Source of the DNA: Brachionus koreanus | Taxonomy: Eukaryota > Rotifera > Eurotatoria > Ploima > Brachionidae | Direction of reading: 5' to 3' | Assembly: GCA_016987375.1 (NCBI GenBank) | Contig: PJRA01000412.1 | Coordinates: 1,989,450-2,053,449 of the forward strand | DNA: 64,000 bases | Shown here: positions 49,901 through 62,648 of the stretch, one piece after another | Layout of the letters: every line of letters begins with the position of its first letter | Numbering within the stretch: the stretch's first letter is position 1 | The notes under the pieces: model-generated | The model's database searches: none | What the model was told of the DNA's origin: nothing | The model's input: only the letters and a program-made list of their open reading frames with translations | Translations under genes and position numbers: made by a program

Positions 49901-51244
49901 TGCTGGCAAACACAACCCTGCATGGTATTGTATGCAAGTTGTTGCCTAAGACTCTAATCAATAATCTAAATCTATCAATATTAAATAGCCTTAGGAAACT
50001 ATTAATTTTGCAAGACTAAACGGAATTTATTTATGATGATGATGAATATGATTTGATTGAATTGTTAGTTTATTAGAAAACTTGCCTAAAATTTTTTCCT
50101 AATGCTTATTTTTGATTTCTAAAATAAACAAGTATATTTTAATTTAGATTTTGATTAAATATTTTTGCTTGTTTGTTGATTTCTTAAAAATCGCGAATAG
50201 GCTTTGCAATTTGTTTTGATCGTTTTGTTTAAGATCGGAAATATTTTCCATTATCTATTTTAGTTTCTTATGCAATATAATCTAGTTCTAGTGAAACGGA
50301 ATATATTTTTCAAAAGACAAATTTTGTGAATCAGCTTAATTAGAATATGTTTTTGTTTTGTAAATAACCATTATCTCATTTATTTTATGATAGAAAATAT
50401 TTTATTACAACTAAACAAAACAGATTTTATTCAGCTTAAAATTCAAAAAATATATCAAGTTAACATTAATTGATTGTTTTTTTAACCTTTTTAATTAAAT
50501 CATCATGTTTCTGCCATTTTATACTTAATAATAAATATTGTAGGCGTACACGTTTGATATTGAAAACAAAATTAAAATTTTTTTAAATTTAAAATCAACA
50601 TTAAATCAACAATTTTTATTAACAAATTATAAAACAAATTGAATTAAATTTTCATCAAAATAATTAAAAATTAAAAAATAAAATTTACTATGAACGATGC
50701 CAATTTTACTATGTTTTACTATTTCCTTATTAATTAATTTTTTTTTTTAAATATGAAATAAAGAATGAAATAATTTTGCAAATTCTAAATTCTTATAGAG
50801 TTTATTATTAAATTTGTTAAGCATCCTTAAATAAATTGAAACATTTGCTCTTAATAATCTCAAGAACACTTTCTGCAAACCTAAAATATTTATTAGTAAA
50901 TTGATAAATACTATTTGAATGAGTTGAGATGTTTTTTTATAAGACATTATTAAAGCCAACTGCAATTAAAGTGAACGTATTGATTGAAACTAGAAGGACA
51001 ATAAAAATGTCATCGTTAAATTATATAAAAAATTTTAAAAATAAAATTAATTTTTTTAATCTCGAAAATTTGGAGCTTTTTTTTTTGTTTTTAATATGAA
51101 CAAGTAAAACAAATGTTTTTGTCTAATCTTATTTAACCGTATTTCTCAATCTTAAAATTCCAAGTGTTTTTAAATAAAATATTAAAATTTTTTGAAAAAT
51201 TATTTATCTATAGATCTTAATTATTAGGCTAACAATAATTTGAA
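43988..51244. other. 7 kb AT-rich region with no recognised gene
   Basis: Between the divergent NALF and importin-11 genes. Only short Lys/Asn/Phe/Ile-rich open stretches occur. I see no protein family, RNA gene or long repeat. It must include both genes' 5' regions. A small non-coding RNA or a distant exon could be hidden here. Confidence 0.5.
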
Positions 51245-54200
51245 ATGGAAAATAATATTTTGCTAGAAATTATTCAAAAGGCATGTTCACAAAATCCACT
51301 TGAAGTTAAAGAAGCAGAAGCTAAGATACAGGAAGTAGAAATTCATCCTGGTTATTGCTTGAATTTACTTGTAAGTTACTAATTTTTTCTTTATTTTTCT
51401 TGCGAAATATTAAAAAATGTTTAGTCAATAATCTGTAATTATTCGCTTAACACGAATATTCGCTTTATGGCCAGTTCGTGTCTCAAAAATTCAATTGACA
51501 AATACTGGCGAAAAACAGCGCCAAACTCAATAAAAGAAGAAGAAAGACTTATGCTTAAAAATCAATTTTTACAATACTTGAACGAACCTGAGCTTAAATT
51601 AGCCCGACAAATGTCGGTCATTCTGGGAAAAATAGCTCGCTTTGACTTACCGCTACAATGGCCAGATCTAATTACAAAACTAATCCAAATACTTCAAGAG
51701 AGCTCGATCTTGTCACAAGAGCAGATCTCCTCAAAACCAGCCCTTTCATCTTTGCTTTCCATAGGGCCAAAAAATGACAGCACAGACAATATAAACTCAC
51801 AACAAAGCATTATACACAACAGATCTTTGATGGCACTACATCAAATAATCAAATCTTTAGCTTCAAAAAGGTTGATAAATGATCGCAAAATATTCGAACA
51901 ATTGTCACAAAATATAATCAATTTAATACTAGAGTTGGCATTTTATTATTTGCATAAATGTCTTAATGATCCTTTGGGCGAAATGGACTCTTATGATGAG
52001 ACATATTTGAACGATCAGCTGCATGAACACTCTTTTTATCTTGATCAGGCAATTATTTGCTTTAAAATATTGCATAAATTGGTTCTAAATGGCTTCAAAG
52101 ACAATGCTGATAATTTGGCTCTTAGTCAACTAATGACTAATCTAATTAAATCGTTTGAAAAAACCTTGCTCAAATATAATCGGCTTAAAACAAGCGTCGA
52201 AAAACGCCTTGGAGAATACTTTAAAGAAAAATACGAATATATCATTGTTCTTTACATTGAAATTTTGCATGATTATCACGAAACATGTCCATTCAATTTT
52301 ATTCAAACTAGTATGGAAGAGTGTTTCAATTTAATACTTCAGGTATGCTTTACTGCCCAAGGTAAAGCCCATTCATTTCCCAAATTAATCATACAGCTAA
52401 TGAATTTTATGAAATCAATAATAATGTGTGACAAATATAAGCAGCGGTTGGTCAAGTTGGACGATCCACAAGTGCAGCAAAAACAGCACAAAGCTATTGA
52501 AATAAAGCAGCATTTTTTGACAAAAAAAAATTTGCAACAAATAATGGGCATTTTGTTCAATGAGTATCTACTTATGACTGACGAAGAGCTTGAATCATGG
52601 CGTGAAACGCCCGAAGAGTTCATCAATGAAGATGGCACATCAACTGACGCTTGGAAATACAACTATAGAGCATGTGCTGAAACACTATTTCAAGCTTTTG
52701 TGCACGAATATCATGATCAAGTAGTTCCAATAGTTGTCGAGCTACTTGAAATGTATTCTAAGCTCAAGCCTGTTGAGAATGCCGACGCATTTGTGGCCGA
52801 AAATTTACATATAGCTCAAAATTTAAATCAAAATCAAGCCTATGATCCAAATCAATTGGAAAAATCTAATATTGATTTGTACATATTGTTAAAAGACGCG
52901 TCTTATAATTGCGGTAGTATAGCCGCATGGGAGCTTGTTTCATCTATTGACTTTGATATTTGGTTTACTCAAGCCTTATTGCCCGAACTAAAGGGTTTAA
53001 ACGGATACCCATCTTGTCACATTTTGATCAAAAGAAGAATTCTTATTCTGATATCTAATTGGGTTAATATTAAACTATCTGCTCAATATAGACCATCGGT
53101 CTATGAGGTTTTATGTGAGCTTCTTCAACCGAATCAAAATATTGTTATTCGATTGCAAGCTTGTTTGACTCTAAAAGCCGTAATGGATGATGTTCATTTT
53201 GAAAAAGAGACCTATTTGCCTTTTTTGAATTATCACTTTGGATTGTTGTGTCAATTGTTGAAAGAAGTGGAAGAATGTGATACAAAGATTAAGGTTTTGT
53301 CTGTTTTATCGTTTTTAGTCGAAAGAGTTGATGTCCACATAAGACCATATTGTAATCAATTAGCCGATTACTTGCCATTTTTATGGCAAGAATCGGCCAA
53401 TTTTAACATGCTAAGATGTTCTATAGTCACTGCATTTCATCACATTGTTAAATCTTTTGGTGCTCAATCGGTCAACTATCATTCTTTTCTAATACCTGTT
53501 ATTCATTATTCAACCGATTCGACTAATCCAGCTTCGGTCTATTTGCTCGAAGATGGCCTCGAATTATGGAACATCACAATTCAAAATTCTCTTGACATGT
53601 CACATGATTTGCTTAATTTGTTTTCGAATATAAAACCATTGTTGGATCGTGACACTGATATTTGGAAGTTGTGTTTGGATATCATTGATTCTTATGTCAT
53701 TTTAGACGCTAGACAATTGTTTCAATATTATGGGGACTTTTTGGTTAATAAATGTTGTGATTTATTGAGCGACAGAATCAAAATTGATGCGTTGCTTAGA
53801 TTTATGAGAACTGTTGGTCAAATGTTTGAGGTACCGGCTGATAGAATTCAAATCAGACTCTTTGAACCATTTATTATAAAAGCTATCAATTTATCTATGA
53901 ATAAAGAAGTTTATCCGATGATCATGGCAATGTGTCTTAGTATGCTTGCAAGGCCCGTCCTTGAAGATGGCCAGCAGTTTATGAAAATCATTGAGAAATG
54001 TTCTCAAATGCGTAATCAGTTGGTAAGTACAAAAAAATAGTGCTAATAGAATAATTTCCAGGCAATTTAAATTTTTTTAATACCCAAATTGATCTGTTTT
54101 CTTTCTCAAGTTTTTTCCTCTTCTCTTATTGAGAAAATAATTTTAGTTTACTCATTTATTTTCTTATTTTTTAGGCTGAATATTATTTAAAAATATATAA

Positions 54201-56130
54201 TTTATTTTCTTTATTAATTAGTATTAATATTTGAGAGCAATTGTTTATATTTTTTTTTTATTACTGAAAGAGATAACATTTGCTCGATTAAATGCAAAAT
54301 TAAAATAAAAAAACTAAAAAATATATGAAAAATATAAAAAAAACTAAAAAATATAAGAATTATAAGATGCAAAATAAAAAAATGATTTTAAAATTGATAG
54401 CTGTCGTTTTCTTTTTCTATTATGTGCAAAAACGATTTATTCATGTTGTATTTTATATATCCCATCCTTTTTTTTTTCAGTGCATTCAATATGCTCAGAT
54501 CTTGTTCCTGTATGAAACTTTATAAAATTGATTATATGACTCCAATTTCTCTTTTACTGTTAAATCTTATTAATTTTCAAACTCCTGTATTATCTTAAAA
54601 AAATATATTTTTAAAAATTAATTAGAAATTGACAAAATTGTTCAAAGATTCCTATAATAAAATATTATATACAATTTTTGAAAATTATATTTCTTAATAG
54701 GGAATATACGAGTTTGAAATTTTTAACAAAAGTTAAAAAAACTCATCTGGTTTAATGATAATCAGAAACTAAAGAATCAACCTTCTGATAAAATTATATA
54801 ATTATTTGAAAAATGACTATTTAGCTAAATAACTTTTTTGTTTTTTCTTGTAATTATTTAAGTGTTGACCGAATGATCCTAAATACACTGATTGACTTGC
54901 TCAAATCGAAACCATTATTTGAAACTTAGTAGTGGTCTCACGCCTTACCATAAGCGCCATTTTCTTGGATATTTTGCTCTTATTTTATAGCCCATACATG
55001 TAATTAGAAGGATTTAGTATTTAGTATGATTATTTAATTGAACCTTCTTTTTATGAGAAGTAGATTTTTCTTGTTTGCTTTAATATTTTCTAAAAAAAGA
55101 TCAAATCTAATTATTTTATAAATTTTGTTTGTGAAAAATTTTAAAATATTAAATTTTTTAAGAATTTTAAAATTATTATTCAAAGCCTTTGCTTGGTTCA
55201 GCCAAGATGAGACTTTGACCAAGATCGATACTTTCTATACGGGATTGTTAGGCAGCACTTATTAATTTATTCTTAAAATTTAATGATTTTTTTAGCCTGA
55301 ACATTTATTAGGAGAGTTACTGGACTCATGGATTGATAAAATAGACATGATTGTACATCCAGAACGTAGAAAGCTTACTGCTCTTGCTTTGGTATCATTA
55401 ATTCGATTTAATTCAAAGTAAGAATTTTGAAAATTTACAAAAAATTAAAAATATCAAGTTTATCAATTTTTAAAAATTAATTGAATAATTTGAGGTTAAT
55501 TTTTAAAAATTTCTTATTTGAGCTCTTGAGCAAAAGATTATTTTCAAAAGTTTAATAGTCAATTATAAAGTTTTATTTATTTTGGAAAATAAAGTTGAAA
55601 TATTATAAATTTCAATAGATAAAAAAATTAATTTCGACCAAAATTCTTTAAACTTCAGAATAGAATATTTATTTGATTTTAAAAATTTCAATTTAAAGTG
55701 TAATATACGAACGATTTGGTGCGATAATAAATGTATGTGTAACTGTTTTGTTAGAAGTGCTAAAAGATGACAATGGATCAAAATATGAGTAAAGATTAAA
55801 TAAAGGAAAAAAAAAATTTTAACTATTTTTAAAACAAAAAGCTATCTGTTAGTCGCTAAAGATGTTGAAAATGACGATGAAGATGTCGATACCGAACATG
55901 AAAAAAGAAAACGAAGGGTAATCATTATTATTTTAAGATGGCTTTAAAGTTTAATTTTAACCACTTTAAAGCTAAGGCTAATAGATCCAGTTCACTGTGT
56001 ATCACTTAAAGACGTAGTACTTGAGCGATTAAGAGAATGTGAATCGGTCATAGGAGTCAAGCATTTTGAACAATTAATGGCTACTATTGAACAAAGTGTT
56101 ACACAAAAGTTAAAGGAACTTATTTTTTGA
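51245..56130 (+). CDS. IPO11: Importin-11, importin-beta family nuclear transport receptor
   Basis: Six exons: 51245-51370, 51425-54022, 55296-55417, 55699-55788, 55842-55917 and 55972-56130, giving 1056 aa (human IPO11 975). The N-terminal importin-beta segment has HPGYCLNLL|SIICNYSLNTNIRFMA. SIDKYWRKTAPNSIKEEE matches human GIDRYWRRVAPHALSEEE. Further landmarks are DLPLQWPDLI, SLASKRLINDRKIF, SWRETPEEFINEDG, FDIWFTQALLPELKG, NMLRCSIVTAFHHIV and ASVYLLEDGLELWNI. The small 3' exons add HPERRKLTALALVSLI, VIYERFGAIINV, the acidic DVENDDEDVDTEHEKRKRR loop and DPVHCVSLKDVVLERL, all in the human order. The protein is a helical HEAT-repeat solenoid importing ubiquitin-conjugating enzymes and RPL12 with Ran. 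The long intron 54023-55295 contains no recognisable gene. Confidence 0.95.
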
Positions 56131-56560
56131 AACAAGAATAAAACAAATAAAATAAAAATTGATTTATTTTTTAAAAAATTAATTTGTGTGAAGCACAATT
56201 TAATTTCATTCGCTGCAGATTCAATTTTGTTAAATTTTATTTTTAAGTTTTATGTAAGACTAACGACGAAATTTTTTGCCTATAATTTTAATTGAAATTT
56301 TTCATATTTTAAAATAAAAATCCAATTATAGTAATAAATTAGATCTTTTTTTTAGTGTAGCAAAAGATATATCAAATACTAAAATACAATTAATAAGCAC
56401 TTAAAAATGCTTATAAATCCTCTTAAATAAATCTCAAATAATATTCTTTTCAATTAACAATAGCAAAATATATTGTTTCCAATTAAGAAATTCAATATTT
56501 TAAACTCTTTTTTAGAGTTCAAATTAAGTGTATTAATTTAAAAAAAAAAAAGGATTGAAA

Positions 56561-56926
56561 ATGCTTAGATTTAGTTGTACAGATCGTTTAAAAGAGAAAA
56601 AAATATTAGAAAAAAATTTGGAGCTTGATTCAAGTTCGAAATCCAAAGAACATAATTCTATTTTAATAGGAAAATTGAAAGAATTTCAAGTAGAAGTAAA
56701 TTCGTTGCTGAGCGAATTTGTGGAGAAAGAAAAAAGAGCAATCAGTTCCAGAGAATTGTCAAATGATCATTTGAAAGATGCGGCAAAATCTAAAAATGAA
56801 GAAAGTGATGTTAGCTCATGTAGTGAATCTGAATCAGATAATGAAGAAAGTCTCAGAAAAAATAAAAACAATTCACCAAATGATCCAAATGAACCTGTAG
56901 AAAAAAAACAATGCATTGACAATTAG
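56561..56926 (+). CDS. Small acidic charged protein, possibly GON7-like
   Basis: A single open exon of 121 aa, starting 430 bp after importin-11 on the same strand. It begins MLRFSCTDRLKEKK, has a helical segment (GKLKEFQVEVNSLLSEFVEK, about 44-63), an acidic Ser-rich stretch (SSCSESESDNEES) and a basic end (PVEKKQCIDN). The order LRxSC, short helix, acidic tail, KK/KR motif recalls GON7, the small disordered subunit of the KEOPS t6A complex. I make that comparison from memory on a low-complexity protein, so it is only a hint. Codon use and composition differ from the neighbouring noise, so the gene itself is more certain than the name. Confidence 0.6.
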   Translation: MLRFSCTDRLKEKKILEKNLELDSSSKSKEHNSILIGKLKEFQVEVNSLLSEFVEKEKRAISSRELSNDHLKDAAKSKNEESDVSSCSESESDNEESLRKNKNNSPNDPNEPVEKKQCIDN

Positions 56927-57676
56927 TTTAAATTTAATTTCCATAAAATTTCGATTTCTTTAATAAAAAAATTCTCAAATAGTTTGAAAAATTTTTTTTA
57001 CTAAAATTTCTTTTTTCAATAACTAATTTAATTATCGAAATAGGCAGGCTTGCGAAGATGTCTTACTAGGAAGACAACTATGGCAGCTAGATACACCTAA
57101 GACTAGATTCGTATAGAAAGACATTATTGGTATGAATGATACATAATTAGGACAAAAATAAACAATAATATAAGAAAAATACAAAATAAGACAATTTTCA
57201 GGATAATTTAAAATAAACCGCTATTTCGCATTTTAAATGGGAATAAGATTTCAATGCATTTTTAGAAATTTCAAGCCCTTTTCACAAGTTTAAAAATAAA
57301 GCTTAGAAACGCCTCAAATTTGAAATTAAAAAAATTTTACTTGGTCAATTAGTTGGATTATTTTTTAATCCAAATTGAACATTATTTTAGGAAAAAATTT
57401 GCCGGGTTGTGTAACCAATCGACGATTCATACCAGCTTACTAGCTGGTCATATATTTACCAGTTAGACTCTGTTTATCTTATCATGATTTTTTTACCTTT
57501 AAAATGAATAAGTTTATTAATGAATAAGTCTATTCCCTCTTCGTTGAAAAAATTTTCTTTTATTCATTCTTTTACAATCATTTTACAAAAAGATGAGTTA
57601 ATTTGAAGATTTCTTATGATTAAAATCATTTAAATAATCAAAAAGAAGTTAATTTGAAAAATATTTGAAACAAGCC

Positions 57677-57995
57677 ATTTTGAATTATTTGGAACAAAAA
57701 ACTAAAACAAAAATTTTAAATTTAAATACCTTTTTTTCTAGAGGTATAAATTTTATTCTGTAAATTGTTTCAGCTGATACAAAGTTTGTTATAAAACAAA
57801 CTTGAATGTGCAGAGATGTTTTTATATTTAAAAATTGTTAAAAAAAAATGCATAATTATTGTAGAAACTAAATTTCGATGAAACAAACTTTGTATTAGCT
57901 TAAGCAATTCACAGAATAAATTTTATACCTCTAGAAAAGAAGGTATTTAAATTTAAAATTTTTGTTTTAGTTTTATCTTCCAAATTATTCAAAAT
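57677..57995. repeat. MITE-like element with 114 bp terminal inverted repeats
   Basis: 57677-57790 and 57882-57995 are reverse complements over about 114 bp with only scattered mismatches. Both arms contain CTAAAACAAAAATTTTAAAT, CTAGAGGTATAAA and ACAAAGTTTGTT. The 91 bp between them is AT-rich and non-coding. The whole 319 bp could form a long hairpin. This is the strongest repeat structure in the window. Confidence 0.85.
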
Positions 57996-58272
57996 TTTAG
58001 GTAACTAGAAATCCAAAAATACCAATTGGGTATTCTAGTGTTAAATAATAAATAATAAATTTCCAATTTAGTCACCTAGTAAATTTCAGTCGCAACAACT
58101 AGTCCGCCAAAAGTAACAATTGTAAATTTTGGAACATAAGTTTAAAACTTAAATTTCAATAAAATTTAATTTTCTTGTACAAATAAAAATTTTTCAAGAA
58201 AAATATGAAAATCTTTAAAAAATTTTATTGATTAAAAAAAATTTAAAATAGTTTAAAATATCGTTTAAAAAA

Positions 58273-59375
58273 CTAATCTTGTTGCTTCATTAATGGATAA
58301 GAAGCAGCAGTACTAACTCCGCACATGTTGTCTTGATTTCTGGCCATAAGAATGTATCCATTCATACCCCATGATGTTCCCCATGAATTTTTTACTATCC
58401 AGTAATCCATTTCTTTTCCATCTAGAGTGGCATTTCTTCCATAGCCAACAGCCAATACACCATGATTTAAATCATCTTCACTATTTTCGCATGTATCGTC
58501 AACAAAAATTCCGTCTTTATAAAACATGAATCTTTCTTCAGTTACATCAATCGCCACTGAAACTGGTCCTTGAGTAGCAATTGCCTCTTTTAGAGCTTTT
58601 TCATCTCCGGACTTAACATCAACAAATCCAGTACACTTGGCCACTACTTTAGTTTTATCAAAATTGCACTTTCCCTCCTTTTAATGAATTCAAGATTGAA
58701 TAAACAAGTTAAATATTTTATAGATTTTTTAAAAATTACTTTAGCAGTGTATGGATATGAATCTTCGGCTTCAAGGCCTCCTATTTCTTTGATATAGGTA
58801 AAAGCATTATCCATAAGACCACCATTACATCCATTGTTGTCGTAATCCCCTGAACAATCAACCAATTGCTGTTCTGAAAGAGACACAAGATTGCCAGTTA
58901 GACGGAAATGAGCGCCTTCCATCGAGCCAGTGGTAGAAAAAGCCCAACACGATCCGCATTGTCCTTGGTTTTTAACAGGCGTAACTGCTCCTTCTTCTCG
59001 CCAATCAATTTTTTCAGGTATTTGAACACTCTTTGGAAGTCTTAAAAATCTACCCACACTCTTTAGTCCTCGGGTGCGATTTACTTTAGTTCCCAACATT
59101 CTCTCTCGGAATTCTTCAGGAGTCCAATCAGCAAAACCATTTATTCCCAGTCTATAAGTGACCAAACCGTCCGAATAATCTTGGTTGTGTTTTTCAATCA
59201 TGTCAACATTTTTTTTGAAAATTCCAAATCTGTATGATTCAAGTTCTGCACCCAAGTAAGCTTTGCCGTGACTTTTTTTAAATTTGTTCCACAAATGTTG
59301 AACCAGATCATCTTTAATGCCAAATGCAGCAGAAAAACAAACAGCAAAAACAATAATTTTTAATAATTTTATCAT
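58273..59375 (-). CDS. Cathepsin L-like cysteine protease (preproenzyme)
   Basis: Two minus-strand exons, 58740-59375 and 58273-58677, give 346 aa, the usual cathepsin L size. Signal peptide about 1-19 ([16 protein letters not shown]). The I29 propeptide has the ERFNIN-type pattern ([20 protein letters not shown]) and GINGFADWT. Mature enzyme starts near [20 protein letters not shown], with oxyanion Gln137, catalytic Cys143 in [15 protein letters not shown], catalytic His in [11 protein letters not shown] and Asn in [10 protein letters not shown]. All key residues are present, so an active secreted or lysosomal endopeptidase of family C1A is expected. The splice joins [12 protein letters not shown]. 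Members are abundant in invertebrate guts. The window shows one copy with an intron, not a retrocopy. Confidence 0.95.
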
Positions 59376-60753
59376 TTTTCTTTAAATAAAAACCAAAATT
59401 ATTAAAAGCTTAGGAAAAGATTTAAAATTAAAACTTATTTTATTTTTTGAATAAATGCGTTTTTATATATTTTTGAATTTTATGTAAGAATTTCGTTGGA
59501 CTTGCATATGAACATATTACAAGTCATATATAATTTAAACGGAATATGCCTTTTGACTGATCTATTAAATATGCATGTGTTTTTAATCTGTAAAGTCTCA
59601 AACTTCAAACTTATTTCAAGATAGTTGTATGAAGACTTTGAACAAAATCATAATTTCTTTACTTTAAAATATAAGATCAAGTGATCATCAAGCTATATAA
59701 ATTTTAAAAATAAAATGCGATCCCGTGACTAGAATTTTAAGAATTTTAAACATGTACACTTTTTTTGGATTGTAATCTAAAATTATAAATATTCTATTAA
59801 TTCCCAAGCCCATTTTTTTGTTTTGCCTTTTTTATTAAAAAGTTGATTACTTTTTAGTTTTAATAATTTTTACAAAAATAAGCTTAATATTAGCTATGAA
59901 TACAGATAAAATGATTTCTAATAAAGATTTTTTAAGTAAATCAATTAATAAAAACTAGAATGTAAGGGTTTGACTTGGTTTTATGATGGTGGGAATGCCA
60001 AGGCAAGGGTCCCCGACACGAGAGAATGTTCGGCAAAGATTCTTTAATTCTTTCTTTTAATTTAAATTAATTTACCTCTTCGAATTAATAATAATAATAG
60101 TCCTTAAACTATCCTAGTGAATATTCCCTCATTTTTTGATTAAATAAGTTTAAACATGTGCCGTGTATTGCAGAGATTGTTCGACGTAATTGCTCGATTT
60201 TTAAGACATGTTATTTTAAAGCATGATGTACAATAATGACATATTCTTTTAAAAAGAACGCTGGTTAAAATTTTTGGATTTAAGACATGTTCTTAATTTT
60301 GAAAATACAGCTTTTTTGAGCATATTTAAGTGCATTTTCGACTTTTAGTTCATGTCACATGTTAAAAATTTTAAACTAGTTTTCGATATAAAAAGACATG
60401 TCTTGATTTTATTTATGACATCTAGAAAAATTACATTATTTGACTAATAATCAAATAAAATCTAACAAAAAATATCATTTTGTAATTCGTTTTAAATTGT
60501 TACGTAAATTTAATAAAAAATTTTGTTACTATCTTAAAGATTAAATTTTTTGATAAGCAGTGCTTAAATTTATTTATATTTTTAACTTTGTAAAGATGAT
60601 ATTTTGTTGTTATGATGATATTTTGATGATATTTTTTAATTTTCAGCAATCTCAAGCAAAACACGAATATTTTCCTGATTAAAATTTATTTTATTTAATA
60701 ATTAGCCTATATTTTAAGAGATTAGATTAAATGATAGTGATGTTTAAGTTTTT
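59376..60753. other. Intergenic region between cathepsin L and AIG1-like gene
   Basis: Mostly AT-rich noise. A GC-richer island at about 59958-60045, including GGCAAGGGTCCCCGACACGA, stands out, but no frame, fold or similarity explains it. The cathepsin promoter lies at the left edge. Confidence 0.45.
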
Positions 60754-61588
60754 TTAATTAAATTTTTTTTTAAGTTTTGATTTAATACGTTTTGATTGTG
60801 CCCATTCATTTGGCCACAATACCAAATTGGTTAATTTTCCCATTTGATATAATAATCCCAAAAATAATAGCAAAACACCAAAAAATATTGCTCGATTTGT
60901 TGTTGAAAGAACTTCGAGTACAGGATAAGCCCAAATGCCTCCAACATGAGCTACAATTAGTATCCATATAATGTAACAGCTTGCGAGAAATAAAGTTGGT
61001 ACAACTCCAGTAAAAAAAGAATCAGAATAGTAATGTTTTGTGATGAAGTTCTCTAAAATTGGCGCTACAAGAGGTAGTGTATGAACCAAATGATTTTGCC
61101 ATATTGGAATAAGGTGGTCAACCGCTTTTGGGAAAATTAACTCTCGATCAAAAAAGAATATTCCCCAAAATGTTATAGCAACGAACTAAATAAATATTTT
61201 TATTGCTTAAATAAAATAAATTAAATACTTCTTACAAGTCCCACAGGAAAGACAATTGATGTAAACAGCGAATTACAAAACTGCTTGAGTTTTGAGAAAT
61301 TTTTAGAATTCTTTCTAGACATTGTCAATTCAGCTATGGCCACAAGCAAATTGATGATGAAATAAACATAATGCACATACTGAAATCAGTTATTATAAAA
61401 AAATATTCTTAATAATAATTAAATTTTATAAATACCAAATTTAAAATTGTCAAATATTTGAATCTTCCTCCAAATGATTTGTACAATTCTGTTCTTTTAT
61501 TAAAAAAAATATCTCTAATCACTGCTACAGTGTATAAACATGTAATTGTCAGATATAAAAAAAAACCGTAAATCGTCGTTTTGCTCAT
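60754..61588 (-). CDS. AIG1: AIG1/ADTRP-family membrane hydrolase
   Basis: Three minus-strand exons, 61436-61588, 61236-61379 and 60754-61185, give 242 aa, the family's usual size. Multi-pass membrane protein with about five or six hydrophobic segments. Motifs: SFGGRFKYLTILNL (compare GGRWKYLTFLNLV), FPVGL|FVAITFWGIFFFDRE, FPKAVDHLIPIWQNHLVHT, GGIWAYPVLE and IFFGVLLLFLGLLYQMG. The atypical threonine hydrolase pair of the family (Thr43 and His134 in human AIG1) is present as Thr47 and His134, so FAHFA-type lipid hydrolysis is plausible. The Lys-rich C-terminus (SKRIKSKLKKKFN) may be an ER signal. AIG1 versus ADTRP orthology cannot be settled here. Confidence 0.9.
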
Positions 61589-62648
61589 TTCTAAATAAAA
61601 ACTAAGAATTATTAATAAAAAAAAACTAAAAATATTTTTGAAATATATGATTTTTACTTTTAAGAATTGTTTTATTTTTTTCCTCTTTTTATTGATTTGA
61701 ACATAAAAACATTATAATTTTAGAAACTTACATTCATAATTATACAGAAAAAATAACAAAATAATTTTGATAAAATCTTATTTGAAATAGAAATTAAATT
61801 ATTTAACAAAAAGAAATGCAATAATTTAGTCTCAAAAATATGCTAAATATTTTTGATGAAAATAAGTTTTCACTAAACGACTTTTTTTGCTATGAATTGG
61901 ATTATTAAAAATATTATTTAAAACAATATTGTTTAATAATTTAAAATTACAATTATATTTAAAATAACTAGTATATTCAAATAAAAGTTATCAAAAATTA
62001 AAATTCTTTATTCAAATTATTTTCTAAATATTTTTAAAAAATCAATATTCACGACAATTAGTATTGGTAATAAAAAGCTCTCCATCTTTTTGATGCTAAG
62101 TTATAAACCATTTAATTATAATGACAAATTTTAGGAAGTTGTAAAATTATTTTAATAAATAATCTGTTTGTTCAGTAATCAAAAAATATCAATTCATATA
62201 AAAATCTTTTATTAAACTTGTGTTTTTGTAAAACCAATCTTAGATCCGAGCTTTCTTCCGCACCTCATAATTATACATAAAGCAGCTTAGAAACTTAAAT
62301 TAGACACTTTAGACTTTCTTGAAAATTCAAAACTTTGATTTTAAAATAGAAACATTGGCCGAGTATAATTTGTCAACAATAAATAAAAAAAAATAACTAA
62401 ATAGTACAATTTGTCAACTTTTATTTAATTGAAGAAAATAAAAGCAAATACTAATTAATATAATTAATAATTGGGATTGAAGTAACCCTAATCTAAGCAG
62501 ATTCGTGGCAAAAAGGTGCTAAAATAATTCACTCTATCTTAGGAACTTTATTTTTGGCTTATAAAAACCCTTGATTCACCCATGATAATATCACTTGAAT
62601 TTAAACAGATTAACTTAAATTATACTTTAAAATTAAAATTAATAAAAA
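61589..62648. other. Intergenic region upstream of the AIG1-like gene
   Basis: AT-rich, no gene recognised. It must hold the AIG1-like promoter on its left side. Confidence 0.45.

Noticed and set aside
50747..50965. 72-codon minus frame upstream of importin-11
   Set aside because: Leu/Ile/Asn-rich composition and no domain features; probably chance.
54325..54525. 66-codon plus frame in the importin-11 intron
   Set aside because: Starts in a tandem AAAAAATATA-type low-complexity tract and shows no protein-like features.
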